This document shows, in pieces, positions 52,987 to 62,744 of a DNA stretch of 64,000 bases. The DNA comes from Pseudomonas mandelii (lineage in GTDB: Bacteria > Pseudomonadota > Gammaproteobacteria > Pseudomonadales > Pseudomonadaceae): NCBI RefSeq assembly GCF_900106065.1, contig NZ_LT629796.1, positions 868,001-932,000 on the forward strand, written 5' to 3'. The translations under genes were made by a program, and so were the position numbers. Numbering within the stretch: the first letter of the stretch is position 1; every line of letters begins with the position of its first letter. The notes beneath the pieces were generated by a model, which saw only the letters and a list, made by a program, of their open reading frames with translations, was not told where the DNA came from and did not search any database.

Positions 52987-53337
52987 TTAAGCCAGTTTTT
53001 CCTTGATGCGAGCTGCTTTACCGGACAGGTCACGCAGGTAGTACAGCTTGGCTTTACGTACGTCACCGCGACGTTTAACGGCCATGCTGTCGATTTGCGG
53101 GCTGTAGGTCTGGAAAGTACGCTCTACGCCAACACCGTTGGAGATTTTACGAACGGTGAAAGCACTGTTTACGCCGCGGTTACGCTTGGCGATAACAACA
53201 CCTTCGAACGCTTGCAGACGCGAACGGTCGCCTTCCTTCACTTTCACCTGAACGACAATGGTGTCGCCCGGGGCAAAGGTAGGGATCTCTTTGGTCATCT
53301 GCTCTGCTTCGAGTGCAAGGATGATTTTGTTAGTCAT
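52987..53337 (-). CDS. rplS: 50S ribosomal protein L19
   Basis: A 116-residue L19 ([72 protein letters not shown]) placed at the interface of the ribosomal subunits. Last gene of the conserved rpsP-rimM-trmD-rplS operon, 45 bp after trmD. Confidence 0.97.
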
Positions 53338-53382
53338 GCTGTGCTCCTAAGGTAGATCGTCGGATCTACCATCGATACGTTG

Positions 53383-54135
53383 TTAACTATCGTCCCGCTC
53401 GCGGATGTATTCCTCGAGCAGCTTCTTCTCTTCTCCAGAAAGCGAGCGGCTTTCCAGAAGATCGGCGCGTCGTTCAAAGGTCCTACCAAGGGACTGCTGT
53501 AAACGCCAACGCCGGATATGCGCGTGATTGCCACTTAGCAACACGTCGGGAACACGCTGATCCGCATACACCTCCGGTCGGGTGTAGTGCGGGCAATCCA
53601 GCAAACCATCCGTAAAGGAATCTTCCTCGGCGGAGTCCGCATGCCCTAAAGCTCCAGGCAGCAGTCGTGTAACCGCATCGATCAGGACCATCGCCGGCAG
53701 CTCGCCGCCAGACAGTACATAGTCGCCAATCGACCACTCTTCATCGACATGAGCTTCAATAAAACGCTCGTCAATGCCTTCATAGCGGCCGGCAATCAGG
53801 ATCAATGCATCCAGATTCGCCAACTCGCGTACCGCCGACTGAGTCAGTTGACGGCCTTGGGGGGACAGGTAAATCACCTTCGCCGCCTCCCCGGCTGCTG
53901 CCTTGGCCTGAACCAGAGCATCTTCCAGGGGCTTGATCTTCATCACCATGCCCGGACCACCGCCAAATGGGCGATCGTCCACAGTGTGATGCCGATCCGT
54001 CGTGTAGTCTCGCGGATTCCAACAGGTGAGCTGCAACAGCCCCTGTTTCACCGCACGACTGGTGATGCCGTACTCGCTGATGGCGGAGAACATCTCGGGA
54101 AACAAACTGATCACTTCTACGCGCAAGTTAGCCAC
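53383..54135 (-). CDS. trmD: tRNA (guanine37-N1)-methyltransferase TrmD
   Basis: Methylates G37 of tRNAs with SAM and so prevents +1 frameshifts. The 250-residue product starts [23 protein letters not shown] from GTG at 54135, two bases after the rimM stop, and has the SPOUT knot ([40 protein letters not shown]). The longer ATG frame runs into rimM and was rejected. Confidence 0.95.
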   Translation of the reverse strand: MANLRVEVISLFPEMFSAISEYGITSRAVKQGLLQLTCWNPRDYTTDRHHTVDDRPFGGGPGMVMKIKPLEDALVQAKAAAGEAAKVIYLSPQGRQLTQSAVRELANLDALILIAGRYEGIDERFIEAHVDEEWSIGDYVLSGGELPAMVLIDAVTRLLPGALGHADSAEEDSFTDGLLDCPHYTRPEVYADQRVPDVLLSGNHAHIRRWRLQQSLGRTFERRADLLESRSLSGEEKKLLEEYIRERDDS

Positions 54136-54137
54136 GC

Positions 54138-54674
54138 TTAGAAGTCCGCATCCCATTCCACCTTCATCTCGCCTGCGGCAAGGTCGACGGCCAACACACA
54201 TTGCTCCGTATAGGGCAACAGGCGTTCGCGATCATCCAGGCTGCCAGCGCAAGGCTTGACCACCATTACATCATTGGCGCCGGTTTCCAGAAGATGATCG
54301 ATTTTCCCGAGCAATTGCCCGAGTTGATCAATAACCTTCAGACCTTCCAGCTGGTACCAGTAGTACTCGCCGTCGGTCAATTCAGGGAACAGGTTGCGCG
54401 GCACGCAGATCTCATAACCGGCCAGAAGACGAGCTTCTTCACGATCATCAAGACCCTTGAGCTTTGCGACCAGGAACTTGTCGTTCCCACGTCCGCTGAC
54501 CAGCTCGACCTGTTTCACATTGCCTTCGCGCTTGAGCGTCCAGGTTTTGTACTGCAACAGGTTTTCAGTCGGATCAGTAAAGGAATAAACCTTCACTTCG
54601 CCGCGAACGCCATGAACAGAATAAATCTTGCCGATAACGATCAAATCATCAGCAATGGCAGGCGTCGCGTTCAT
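54138..54674 (-). CDS. rimM: Ribosome maturation factor RimM
   Basis: Assists 16S rRNA 3' major domain assembly with S19. The 178-residue product has the N-terminal RimM barrel ([23 protein letters not shown]) and a PRC-barrel ([15 protein letters not shown]...[19 protein letters not shown]). It begins 5 bp after rpsP. Confidence 0.96.
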   Translation of the reverse strand: MNATPAIADDLIVIGKIYSVHGVRGEVKVYSFTDPTENLLQYKTWTLKREGNVKQVELVSGRGNDKFLVAKLKGLDDREEARLLAGYEICVPRNLFPELTDGEYYWYQLEGLKVIDQLGQLLGKIDHLLETGANDVMVVKPCAGSLDDRERLLPYTEQCVLAVDLAAGEMKVEWDADF

Positions 54675-54679
54675 ATTGC

Positions 54680-54931
54680 TCAGGCCGCAGCCTTAGATGC
54701 ATCCTTCAACAACTGAGCAACACGCTCAGAAGGTTGTGCACCAACGCTCAGCCAGTAGGCTACGCGCTCTTGGTTCACGGACAGACGGACTTCTTGACCA
54801 CGAGCAACAGGGTTGAAGAAACCAACCTGTTCCTTGTGCGAACCGTCGCGCGGGTTGCGGCTGTCGGTTACGGTCAAGTGGTAAAACGGGCGCTTTTTGG
54901 AGCCGCCAAGGGCAAGACGGATTGTTAGCAT
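54680..54931 (-). CDS. rpsP: 30S ribosomal protein S16
   Basis: An 83-residue S16 starting [30 protein letters not shown]. First gene of the operon; a good sigma-70 promoter lies about 73 bp upstream (55004-55031). The bracket of ffh, rpsP, rimM, trmD and rplS is conserved across gamma-proteobacteria. Confidence 0.97.
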   Translation of the reverse strand: MLTIRLALGGSKKRPFYHLTVTDSRNPRDGSHKEQVGFFNPVARGQEVRLSVNQERVAYWLSVGAQPSERVAQLLKDASKAAA

Positions 54932-55003
54932 GTGAACATCGTTCCTGTAGTCGGTGCTGCAAATCTAAAGGCACAGCGGGCATAGGTGCCCGAAAGGCCG
55001 CAT

Positions 55004-55031
55004 ATTCTAAGGAATATCCGGACTTTTGCAA
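55004..55031 (-). promoter_or_regulatory. Sigma-70 promoter of the rpsP operon
   Basis: On the minus strand TTGCAA (55031-55026), 16-nt spacer, TAGAAT (55009-55004), with the rpsP ATG 73 bp downstream. Five of six -10 bases match TATAAT, and it is the clearest housekeeping promoter in the window. Confidence 0.7.
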
Positions 55032-55180
55032 ATGTCTTTTTCCGGCGGCCTTCCGGTCGCCATCAAGATTTGCTATAGAGCCGTCGTTGAAAACGGCCAG
55101 TCAGCTCCCGCCAAGTGCGGGTTTGCTGGAGATCCCACTTCCGTGTGGGCTGCGCAAGAGCAAGCCCTTGCGCGAATTCT

Positions 55181-56557
55181 TTACATTTTCGGCATGCCGC
55201 CGCCGGGCAACATTCCGCCCATACCGCGCATCATTTTGGCCATTCCGCCTTTGGCGGAGAATTTCTTCATCATCTTCTGCATCTGCTTGTGCTGCTTGAT
55301 CAAGCGACCGATGTCCTGCACCTGGGTGCCGGAACCCATGGCGATCCGGCGTTTGCGCGAACCGCTGATCAGCTCAGGGTCGCGGCGCTCGGCCGGGGTC
55401 ATGGAATTGATGATGGCTTCCATCTGCTTGAATTGTTTCTCTGCCGCGCCTTGGGCATTGCCCATCTGCGCCAGATTGACGCCGCCGATGTTCGGCAGTT
55501 TGTCCATGAGGCCACCGAGGCCGCCCATGTTCTTCATCTGTTGCAGCTGATCGCGGAAGTCTTCGAGGTCGAAGCCCTTGCCCTTCTTCAGCTTCTTGGC
55601 CAGTTTGTCGGCCTTGTCCTTGTCGAGGGTCGCTTCCGCCTGCTCGATCAGACTGAGCACATCGCCCATGCCGAGGATGCGCGAAGCAATACGCTCAGGG
55701 TGGAACGGTTCGAGCGCATCGCTCTTCTCGCCCATACCGATGAACTTGATCGGCCTGCCGGTGATGGCGCGAACCGACAGTGCGGCACCGCCACGGGCGT
55801 CGCCGTCGACCTTGGTCAGGATCACACCGGTCAGCGGCAAGGCGTCGCCGAAGGCCTTGGCCGTGTTGGCGGCGTCCTGGCCGGTCATGGCGTCGACCAC
55901 GAACAGGGTTTCGACCGGGTTGATCGCGGCGTGCAAGGCCTTGATCTCGCCCATCATCTCTTCGTCGATGTGCAGACGACCGGCGGTATCGACGATGACC
56001 ACATCAATAAACTTGAGCTTTGCTTCTTTTATAGCCGCTTGCGCGATGTCGACCGGTTTCTGGCTCAGGTCGGACGGGAAGAAGGTGACGCCGACTTCAC
56101 CGGCGAGCATTTCCAGCTGCTTGATCGCCGCCGGACGGTAAACGTCCGCGGACACGACCATGACCGACTTCTTCTTGCGCTCCTTAAGGAAACGCGCGAG
56201 TTTGCCGGCAGTGGTGGTTTTACCCGCACCCTGCAAACCGGCCATCAGGACCACGGCCGGTGGAACGGCGCTCAGGTTCAAGTCTTCGTTGGCGGCGCCC
56301 ATCAGGCTTTCGAGTTCGGCCTGGACGATCTTCACGAAGGCCTGGCCCGGCGTCAGGCTGCGAGACACCTCGGTGCCGACGGCGCGCTCCTTGACCGAAT
56401 TGACGAAGTCTTTCACCACCGGCAAGGCGACGTCGGCTTCGAGCAACGCCATGCGCACTTCGCGCAGGGTGTCTTTGATGTTGTCCTCGGTCAGCTTGGC
56501 CTTGCCGGTGACATGGCGCAGCGTCTGCGAGAGACGGTCGGTTAAGTTTTCAAACAT
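55181..56557 (-). CDS. ffh: Signal recognition particle protein Ffh
   Basis: SRP54 GTPase that binds signal sequences with 4.5S RNA. The 458-residue product has an N-domain, the G domain (GLQGAGKTTTAGKLA P-loop, DTAGRLHIDEEMM, TKVDGDARGG, GMGEKSDALEPF) and a methionine-rich M domain ending MRGMGGMLPGGGMPKM. A TATAAT hexamer at 56660-56655 is its probable -10. Confidence 0.97.
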   Translation of the reverse strand: MFENLTDRLSQTLRHVTGKAKLTEDNIKDTLREVRMALLEADVALPVVKDFVNSVKERAVGTEVSRSLTPGQAFVKIVQAELESLMGAANEDLNLSAVPPAVVLMAGLQGAGKTTTAGKLARFLKERKKKSVMVVSADVYRPAAIKQLEMLAGEVGVTFFPSDLSQKPVDIAQAAIKEAKLKFIDVVIVDTAGRLHIDEEMMGEIKALHAAINPVETLFVVDAMTGQDAANTAKAFGDALPLTGVILTKVDGDARGGAALSVRAITGRPIKFIGMGEKSDALEPFHPERIASRILGMGDVLSLIEQAEATLDKDKADKLAKKLKKGKGFDLEDFRDQLQQMKNMGGLGGLMDKLPNIGGVNLAQMGNAQGAAEKQFKQMEAIINSMTPAERRDPELISGSRKRRIAMGSGTQVQDIGRLIKQHKQMQKMMKKFSAKGGMAKMMRGMGGMLPGGGMPKM

Positions 56558-56654
56558 TGCGCGATCCTTTCAGGCCCTGTGTAGACCGGGATAATGGCGG
56601 CCCAGACCGGAATAAACATGTGCTCGGCGAGCCTGCGGCGTGGGCAGGTCGCGG

Positions 56655-56660
56655 ATTATA
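56655..56660 (-). promoter_or_regulatory. Candidate -10 (TATAAT) for ffh
   Basis: A perfect TATAAT on the minus strand 98 bp upstream of the ffh ATG; the -35 region at 16-18 nt is poor. It lies in the shared gap with the divergent YpjD-like gene. Confidence 0.4.
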
Positions 56661-56767
56661 GCGAAGACTGCGTCTGGCGGACACCTCGTCGTCAGGTTGC
56701 ATGGTCTTTCGTGCTGCGGGGGTTCTATGCCAAACTCAGCGCCTTCCGGGCTTGCCTAACAGGATTT

Positions 56768-57580
56768 ATGCTCCCCTTGTCACCCAGTATGCTGACTACC
56801 CTCGCCGCCGCCTGCTTATATGCCGCTGCGACTATCTATCAAGGCACTCGCCTGGCCACTGGTGCCAAGGCGAACAAACGCCTGCTGGTCACGCTTGGCG
56901 TGCTTGCCGTGCTGGCTCACAGTGCCAGCCTGTTCGCCCACCTGCTGACCCCGATCGGCCTGGGCCTGGACTTTTTCAGCGCCGCCAGCCTGATTGCGGC
57001 GGCGGTCATCGCCCTGACCCTGCTGGCCTGTTCGCGGATCCCGGTGGAAAACCTGCTTATATTGCTGTTCCCGCTCGGTGCCGCCACGGTGCTGCTGGCG
57101 CAGTTCGCCCCTGCCGGCACGGTACAGGTCATCGACGAAGAGCCGGGCATTCTCGCGCACATCCTGCTGTCGATCCTCGCTTACGGCATGTTCACCATCG
57201 CGATGTTTCAAGCCTTGCTGCTGCTGGTGCAAGACCATCAGCTCAAGCACAAACACCCGTCGGGCCTGATCAAGAACTTCCCGCCGCTGCAAACCATGGA
57301 AAGCCTGCTGTTCGGCTTCCTCTGGGCCGGCTGGACCCTGCTGTCGTTATCGCTGCTCTCTGGCTGGCTGTTTGTCGACAACCTGTTTGCCCAGCATCTG
57401 GTGCACAAAACCTTGCTGGCTTGCCTGGCCTGGATCGTCTTCAGCGTGCTGCTATGGGGACGTAACCGCCTCGGCTGGCGCGGACACAAGGCCATTCGCT
57501 GGACCCTCGCCGGTTTCTGCCTGCTGATGCTGGCGTACTTCGGCAGTAAGCTGGTCCGTGAATACATCCTGCACATCTGA
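56768..57580 (+). CDS. CcsA/YpjD-like integral membrane protein
   Basis: A 270-residue protein with eight or so hydrophobic helices and the cytochrome c assembly (CcsA/ResC) type core (LSILAYGMFTIAMFQALLLLVQDHQLK, LLFGFLWAGWTLLSLSLLSGWLFV, LACLAWIVFSVLLWGRNRLGWRGHKAIRWTLAGF). In pseudomonads this YpjD homologue sits between ffh and a CorC-type gene; a heme-related role is inferred from the family but not shown. ATG 56768 has AGGA only 3 bases away; ATG 56789 is an alternative. Confidence 0.88.
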   Translation: MLPLSPSMLTTLAAACLYAAATIYQGTRLATGAKANKRLLVTLGVLAVLAHSASLFAHLLTPIGLGLDFFSAASLIAAAVIALTLLACSRIPVENLLILLFPLGAATVLLAQFAPAGTVQVIDEEPGILAHILLSILAYGMFTIAMFQALLLLVQDHQLKHKHPSGLIKNFPPLQTMESLLFGFLWAGWTLLSLSLLSGWLFVDNLFAQHLVHKTLLACLAWIVFSVLLWGRNRLGWRGHKAIRWTLAGFCLLMLAYFGSKLVREYILHI

Positions 57581-57592
57581 CGGGCGGCATTA

Positions 57593-58825
57593 ATGGACGA
57601 CTTGCCCATAGGGCCGATGCTCGCGGTATTGGCCCTGCTGATTTTATGGTCGGGGCTGTTTACCGCCATCGAATCCGCACAACAGCACTTGCTGGCCCAG
57701 CGCACCGCCTCGCGTTCCAGCGACAAACCGGTCGCGAAGCTCAGCTTCCCGCTCAACAGCCTGATCTTCTGCAATACCCTGTGCCGCGCACTGGCAGTGG
57801 TCATCAGCACCTTGCTGGCGATCTTCATCTGGGCGGAAAACGGCCCGTGGATTGCCTGCCTGGGCGCCGGGATCGCACTGCTGGTGTTCGCCGACTACCT
57901 GCCGCGCGCCCTCGCCGTGCGCTATCCCGACGCCGTCCTGGCCCTGGGCAACACGCTGCTCGGTGCGCCACTGAAAATCATCTACCCGGCCGCCTGGCTG
58001 CTCAATGGCTTCACCCGGCTGCTGATGCGACCGTTTGCCCGCAAGGTCAAGGTGGTGCAACAGAGCGAAGACGAGAGCCCCAGCGAGCGTAAGGACGATC
58101 ACGAAGCCGTCTGCCGCCCTCACCCGCTGACGGGCATCCACGCGCTCGACAACATCACGGTCAACGACATTCTGGTGCCGCGAAGTGACGTCGACGGGAT
58201 CAATCTCGACGACTCCCTCGCAGAGATCGTCGAGCAACTGCGCAACAACAAGCGCACCCGCCTGCCGGTGTTTCACAGCGACATCAATCAGGTCGAAGCC
58301 GTGCTCAATACCCGGCAGATCCGCCACTTGCTACCCGATGCGAGCCTGACCCTGGAAGCGTTGCTGGCCGCCAGCCACGAACCGTACTTCGTGCCGGAAA
58401 GCACGCCGTTGCAACTGCAACTCTTGAATTTCCACAAACAGCAGCGGCGCCTGGGCATGGTGGTCGACGAGTACGGCGAAGTACTTGGCATCGTGACCCT
58501 GGAAGACATTCTCGAAGAAATCGTCGGCGAATTCGAAAGTCAGCACAGCCTGGACAACCCGCACATCCACCCGCAGGCCGATGGCCGACTGATGATCGAA
58601 GGTGCGGCGTCGATTCGCGAATTGAACAAGAGCCTGGGCTGGCACCTGCCCAGCGACGGCCCGAAAACCCTGAACGGCTTGGTGACCGAGGCACTGGAGA
58701 CCATTCCAGAAAGTGCGGTATGCCTGAAGATCGGGCGTTATCGGCTGGAAATTCTGGAGACGGAAGACAATCGGGTTACTCAGGTTTTGATCTGGCATAC
58801 CAGCTCCGTTCCAACAGTGATTTGA
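57593..58825 (+). CDS. CNNM/CorC-type transporter-associated protein with CBS pair
   Basis: A 410-residue HlyC/CorC family protein (YfjD/CorB-like). N-terminal CNNM transmembrane domain (FTAIESAQQHLLAQR start, LALGNTLLGAPLKIIYPAAWLLNG), then two CBS domains (TVNDILVPRSDVDGINLDDSLAEI, MVVDEYGEVLGIVTLEDILEEIVGEFE) and the CorC_HlyC C-terminal domain. The family is tied to Mg2+/Co2+ export and has debated transport activity. It starts 12 bp after the YpjD-like gene, so the two are likely cotranscribed. Confidence 0.92.
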   Translation: MDDLPIGPMLAVLALLILWSGLFTAIESAQQHLLAQRTASRSSDKPVAKLSFPLNSLIFCNTLCRALAVVISTLLAIFIWAENGPWIACLGAGIALLVFADYLPRALAVRYPDAVLALGNTLLGAPLKIIYPAAWLLNGFTRLLMRPFARKVKVVQQSEDESPSERKDDHEAVCRPHPLTGIHALDNITVNDILVPRSDVDGINLDDSLAEIVEQLRNNKRTRLPVFHSDINQVEAVLNTRQIRHLLPDASLTLEALLAASHEPYFVPESTPLQLQLLNFHKQQRRLGMVVDEYGEVLGIVTLEDILEEIVGEFESQHSLDNPHIHPQADGRLMIEGAASIRELNKSLGWHLPSDGPKTLNGLVTEALETIPESAVCLKIGRYRLEILETEDNRVTQVLIWHTSSVPTVI

Positions 58826-58843
58826 TGTCGGACACATAACACC

Positions 58844-58878
58844 GTGGCGAGGGGGCTTGTCGGAACGCCCCCTCGCCA
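58844..58878. repeat. Minimal REP-like hairpin (GTGGCGAGGGGGC)
   Basis: GTGGCGAGGGGGC, a nine-base loop, then GCCCCCTCGCCA. The two arms resemble the outer ends of a GTGGCGAGGG pair with the core deleted. It lies 18 bp after the CorC-type gene stop. The rest of the 309-bp gap 58826-59134 shows nothing else I can assign. Confidence 0.7.
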
Positions 58879-59134
58879 AAAAGACCTCGCCAATCCCAAG
58901 CCCCTTGTTAGATCGTTAGCCACCTTCCTATAATCGAATCCGCTTACCCAAGCCCCGGCCGAACCACGTGCTTACCCCGCACGCAGCAGGTTCCGGCCAG
59001 ACCATCGGCACTTTCCGCACCACACCGACGACTGTTCCTACCTTGAACAGCGGCCGCGCCTCACTCCCACATCCCTGGGTGTTCGACCATAATAATTCGC
59101 TCCACTGGGGCACATGACTGTCAGGGATAACCGC

Positions 59135-60448
59135 ATGACGACCAGCACGACTTATAGCGACGCGCCTACCCAACCGACGAACTCCGCCACCCGCGTGGCC
59201 ACGGCGAGTTTTATCGGCACCGCCATCGAGTTTTACGACTTCTACGTCTATGCCACCGCTGCGGCGCTGGTGATCGGTCCGGTGTTCTTTCCGCAGACCT
59301 CCGGCACCGCCCAGATGCTGTCGGCGTTCCTCACCTTCGGCATCGCATTCCTCGCCCGCCCCTTGGGATCGGCGCTGTTTGGGCACTTCGGTGACCGCAT
59401 CGGGCGCAAATCGACATTGGTCGCTTCGCTGCTATTGATGGGTGTGTGCACCACGTTGATCGGCGTATTGCCGGGTTATGACAGCATCGGAGCCTGGGCG
59501 CCGATCCTGCTCTGCGTGCTGAGGTTCGGCCAAGGTCTTGGGCTGGGCGGCGAATGGGGCGGTGCGGCCCTGCTGGCGACGGAGAATGCGCCCAAAGGCA
59601 AGCGCGCCTGGTTCGGCATGTTCCCGCAGCTCGGCCCCTCGATTGGATTTCTGGCGGCTAACGGTCTGTTCCTGACGCTCGCCATGACCCTGAATGACGA
59701 GCAGTTCCGCTCTTGGGGCTGGCGGATTCCGTTTCTGCTCAGCGCCGCGCTGGTGATGGTGGGCCTGTATGTGCGCCTCAAACTCCACGAAACCCCGGTG
59801 TTTGCCAACGCCATGGCACGTCAGGAGCGAGTGAAGATCCCGTTGGTCGAGCTGTTCAGCCAGTACTGGGTACCGATGTTGCTGGGGGCAGGGTCGATGG
59901 TCGTGTGCTACGCGCTGTTCTACATCTCGACGGTGTTTTCATTGAGTTACGGCGTGTCGACACTCGGCTACAGCCGCGAAACCTTCCTTGGGCTGCTGTG
60001 CTTCGCCGTCCTGTTCATGGCCGCCGCCACGCCGTTGTCCGCCTGGGCCAGCGACCGCTACGGGCGCAAACCGGTGCTGATCATTGGCGGCGTCTTGGCG
60101 ATCCTGTCGGGATTCTTGATGGAACCGCTGCTGACCCAAGGCTCGACCTGGGGCGTGGCGCTGTTCCTGTGCATCGAGCTGTTTCTGATGGGCGTGACGT
60201 TTGCACCGATGGGCGCGTTGCTGCCGGAGCTGTTTCCAACGCATGTGCGGTATACCGGCGCGTCCGCAGCCTACAATCTGGGCGGAATCGTCGGGGCCTC
60301 GGCGGCGCCGTTTTTCGCGCAGAAACTGGTGGCGATGGGCGGTCTGAGTTATGTCGGAGGGTATGTGTCTGGGGCGGCGGTGCTGAGCTTGATTGCGGTG
60401 CTGTGTCTGAAGGAGACGCGACATAACGATTTGAATCGGGTGACCTGA
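59135..60448 (+). CDS. MFS transporter, metabolite:H+ symporter (MHS) type
   Basis: A 437-residue 12-TM carrier of the MHS family (TATASFIGTAIEFYDFYVYATAAALVIG-type N-terminus, GHFGDRIGRKSTL, RFGQGLGLGGEWGGAALLATENAP, SDRYGRKPVLI). Related members carry shikimate, alpha-ketoglutarate, proline/betaine and others; the substrate here is open. ATG 59135 with AGGGA 7 nt upstream was chosen over a TTG/ATG start seven codons earlier. Confidence 0.92.
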   Translation: MTTSTTYSDAPTQPTNSATRVATASFIGTAIEFYDFYVYATAAALVIGPVFFPQTSGTAQMLSAFLTFGIAFLARPLGSALFGHFGDRIGRKSTLVASLLLMGVCTTLIGVLPGYDSIGAWAPILLCVLRFGQGLGLGGEWGGAALLATENAPKGKRAWFGMFPQLGPSIGFLAANGLFLTLAMTLNDEQFRSWGWRIPFLLSAALVMVGLYVRLKLHETPVFANAMARQERVKIPLVELFSQYWVPMLLGAGSMVVCYALFYISTVFSLSYGVSTLGYSRETFLGLLCFAVLFMAAATPLSAWASDRYGRKPVLIIGGVLAILSGFLMEPLLTQGSTWGVALFLCIELFLMGVTFAPMGALLPELFPTHVRYTGASAAYNLGGIVGASAAPFFAQKLVAMGGLSYVGGYVSGAAVLSLIAVLCLKETRHNDLNRVT

Positions 60449-60458
60449 AGCAGAAGCA

Positions 60459-60546
60459 TCGCCAGCAGGCTGGCTCCCCCATGGAAATTGGGTGTACACA
60501 AAATCTGTGACCAATCAATAACCCTGTGGGAGCTAGCCTGCCGCGC
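60459..60546. repeat. Degenerate REP pair, inward orientation
   Basis: TCGCCAGCAGGCTGGCTCCCCCA and TGTGGGAGCTAGCCTGCCGCG, about 45 bp apart, with several mismatches from the canonical GAGCGAGCCTGCTCGCG. It lies between convergent MFS and purT genes. Confidence 0.7.
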
Positions 60547-60552
60547 CTCGGC

Positions 60553-61734
60553 TTACAGCTCTACCACGACAGCCTGAGACGCACGGGTTGCCTTGGCACG
60601 AGCCGCTTCGATCGACTCATCCCGCGCCAACGCCACGCCCATCCGGCGCTGGCCATTGACCTCTGGTTTGCCAAACAGACGCAGCGCCGTATCCGGTTCG
60701 CTCAACGCAGCACCGAGGTTGGCGAATGCAGTCTGGGTCGACTGCCCTTCCACCAGAATCACCGCCGAAGCCGATGGCCCGAACTGGCGAATCAACGGAA
60801 TCGGCAGGCCCAGGATCGCCCGTGCGTGCAGCGCGAACTGCGACAGGTCCTGGGAAATCAGGGTGACCAGACCGGTGTCATGCGGGCGCGGCGACACTTC
60901 GCTGAACCACACTTGGTCACCTTTGATGAACAGCTCGACACCAAACAGGCCACGACCGCCCAATGCTTCAGTGACGGCTTTGGCAACGCGCTCGGATTCG
61001 GCCAGGGCAATCGGGCTCATGGCTTGTGGCTGCCAGGATTCCTGATAGTCGCCCTTCTCCTGCCGGTGACCGACGGGTGCGCAGAAGGTCGTGCCGCCGA
61101 CGTGACGCACGGTCAACAGAGTGATTTCGTAGTCGAAGTCGATAAAGCCTTCGATGATCACGCGACCTTTACCGGCGCGGCCACCTTCCTGAGCGTAATC
61201 CCAAGCGGTTTTCACGTCATCGGCGCTGCGCAGCAGGCTCTGGCCTTTGCCCGACGAACTCATCACTGGCTTGACCACGCACGGGAAGCCCAGATCCTGG
61301 ACGGCCTTGCTGTAGTCCTCGAAAGTGTCGGCGAAATGGTACGGCGAGGTCGGCAGGTCCAGCTCTTCGGCGGCCAGGCGACGGATGCCTTCACGGTTCA
61401 TGGTCAGCTGCGCGGCGCGCGCGGTCGGGATCACGGTAAAGCCTTCGGCTTCCAGCTCCACGAGGGTCGCGGTGGCGATCGCTTCGATTTCCGGCACGAT
61501 GAAGTGCGGCTTTTCGGCTTCGATCACGGCACGCAGGGCGGCGCCGTCGAGCATGTTGATAACGTGGCTGCGATGCGCAACTTGCATGGCCGGCGCGTTG
61601 GCGTAACGGTCGACGGCAATCACTTCAACGCCCAGGCGTTGCAGCTCGATTACCACTTCCTTGCCCAACTCACCACAGCCACACAGCAATACGCGGGTCG
61701 CGGTTGGCGACAATGGAGTTCCGATACGGGTCAT
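60553..61734 (-). CDS. purT: Formate-dependent phosphoribosylglycinamide formyltransferase (PurT)
   Basis: ATP-grasp enzyme that makes formyl-GAR from formate in purine synthesis. The 393-residue product shows the N-terminal Rossmann motif ([48 protein letters not shown]), [18 protein letters not shown] (glycine-rich loop), and [48 protein letters not shown] plus-strand ORF of 712 codons lies over it and is a shadow. Confidence 0.97.
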   Translation of the reverse strand: MTRIGTPLSPTATRVLLCGCGELGKEVVIELQRLGVEVIAVDRYANAPAMQVAHRSHVINMLDGAALRAVIEAEKPHFIVPEIEAIATATLVELEAEGFTVIPTARAAQLTMNREGIRRLAAEELDLPTSPYHFADTFEDYSKAVQDLGFPCVVKPVMSSSGKGQSLLRSADDVKTAWDYAQEGGRAGKGRVIIEGFIDFDYEITLLTVRHVGGTTFCAPVGHRQEKGDYQESWQPQAMSPIALAESERVAKAVTEALGGRGLFGVELFIKGDQVWFSEVSPRPHDTGLVTLISQDLSQFALHARAILGLPIPLIRQFGPSASAVILVEGQSTQTAFANLGAALSEPDTALRLFGKPEVNGQRRMGVALARDESIEAARAKATRASQAVVVEL

Positions 61735-61833
61735 CTCAGGTCCTCAAGAAGCGGATCATCGAGGGTCGCGGCGCCTGGCGCGCTTCCCATGGGGAGAAAG
61801 CGCGGCATTTTACATGAACCGCAAGGTTTGGCT

Positions 61834-62301
61834 TCAGCTGGCGACAGCCTGTTTGCGCAAGCGCCAGGCCATGATCAGCCACACGACCGTCACACCGGCG
61901 AACTTCGAGCCCATGGCGGTAAGGATTACGGCCGGGGTGAAAGCATCGATCATGCCGAAGAAGATGAAGGTGTCGAGGGGAATGCTCAGGGCCGAACTTA
62001 TCCACAGGCGATCGTGCAACGGACGCTTGGTGATGCTGAACACCAGCCAGTCGATGCATTCGGACACCGCGAAGGCCGTGGCGCTGGCCAGCGCGATGGA
62101 CGGATCGGAAGTGACATAGGACAGGACCAACGCTGCGAGCATCGCCGCGATCGCGCCGTGGCCGAAGCGGGTTTGCACCATGTCGCGCAGGACAAACACC
62201 AACCCGCCCCAGGCCGACCAGATGATGTCCAGGTGCGGGGCGGTGGAGAAGGCGTAGTTGATCAGCACGACGCTGCTGATATAGGCGATCAGGAAGAACA
62301 T
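61834..62301 (-). CDS. VUT family (queuosine precursor transporter-like) membrane protein
   Basis: A 155-residue protein with four or five TM helices (MFFLIAYISSVVLINYAFSTAP, GAIAAMLAALVLSYVTS, SALSIPLDTFIFFGMIDAF, VTVVWLIMAWRLRKQ). The pattern of a short COG1738-type protein matches transporters of queuosine precursors, though short versions also exist with other names (DUF165/VUT). No preQ1 riboswitch-like leader was seen upstream. Confidence 0.82.
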   Translation of the reverse strand: MFFLIAYISSVVLINYAFSTAPHLDIIWSAWGGLVFVLRDMVQTRFGHGAIAAMLAALVLSYVTSDPSIALASATAFAVSECIDWLVFSITKRPLHDRLWISSALSIPLDTFIFFGMIDAFTPAVILTAMGSKFAGVTVVWLIMAWRLRKQAVAS

Positions 62302-62361
62302 GAGGTGGCGGGATACCTGTCAATTTGGCGCACAGATTACCATCTCGGCTTTACAAATAGC

Positions 62362-62496
62362 CTGTGGCGAGGGCGCTTGCTCCCGCTGGGTCGCGCAGCG
62401 GCCCTGAAGTCAGAGGGCGCGGTGTGTCAGGTTGAATGTGTTTGTCAGCTATGGGGCTGCTTCGCAGCCCGGCGGGAGCAAGCGCCCTCGCCACAA
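62362..62496. repeat. REP pair, GTGGCGAGGGCGC type, ends outward
   Basis: CTGTGGCGAGGGCGCTTGCTCCCGCTG at the left and CGGCGGGAGCAAGCGCCCTCGCCACA at the right. The core holds GGGCTGCTTCGCAGCCC and the TGTGTCAGGTTGAATG word, which also appears in the GGAGTGAGC pairs. Confidence 0.87.
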
Positions 62497-62528
62497 AAAA
62501 CCTCATCAGCCACAAAAGCTCACAGGGC

Positions 62529-62744
62529 TCAGGAATCGGATCTGGAAGGCAACATCCAGATCAACCCGCTCGACTTGGCCCGCTCATGGCACAGCCCCAA
62601 AACCCTGCGGCGTTCTTCGTTGTCCATGCGACTCCAGCGCGTGATTTCTTCGACCGTGCGCTGACACCCGGTGCAAATATCATCTTCGTCCAACGCGCAG
62701 ATGTTCACGCATGGCGAGAGGACCGGTCGTTCGGTGGCGTTCAT
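62529..62744 (-). CDS. DUF1289 domain protein
   Basis: A 71-residue protein with the four-cysteine DUF1289 pattern ([21 protein letters not shown]; first Cys at about 12) and a [18 protein letters not shown] helix. Function unknown; the cysteines suggest metal binding. Its ATG overlaps the gamma-CA gene stop by four bases, so coupling is expected. Confidence 0.87.
   Translation of the reverse strand: MNATERPVLSPCVNICALDEDDICTGCQRTVEEITRWSRMDNEERRRVLGLCHERAKSSGLIWMLPSRSDS

Noticed and set aside
62302..62345. preQ1 riboswitch before the VUT-family gene
   Set aside because: The leader is short and I cannot find the preQ1 aptamer pattern.
5911..62496. Regularly shaped repeats as a CRISPR array
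   Set aside because: Units are inverted, palindromic and scattered singly between genes; there are no equal-length spacers or cas genes.
60526..62664. 712-codon plus-strand ORF across purT and the VUT gene
   Set aside because: Antisense to two recognised genes and through a REP pair; composition is typical of a shadow frame.
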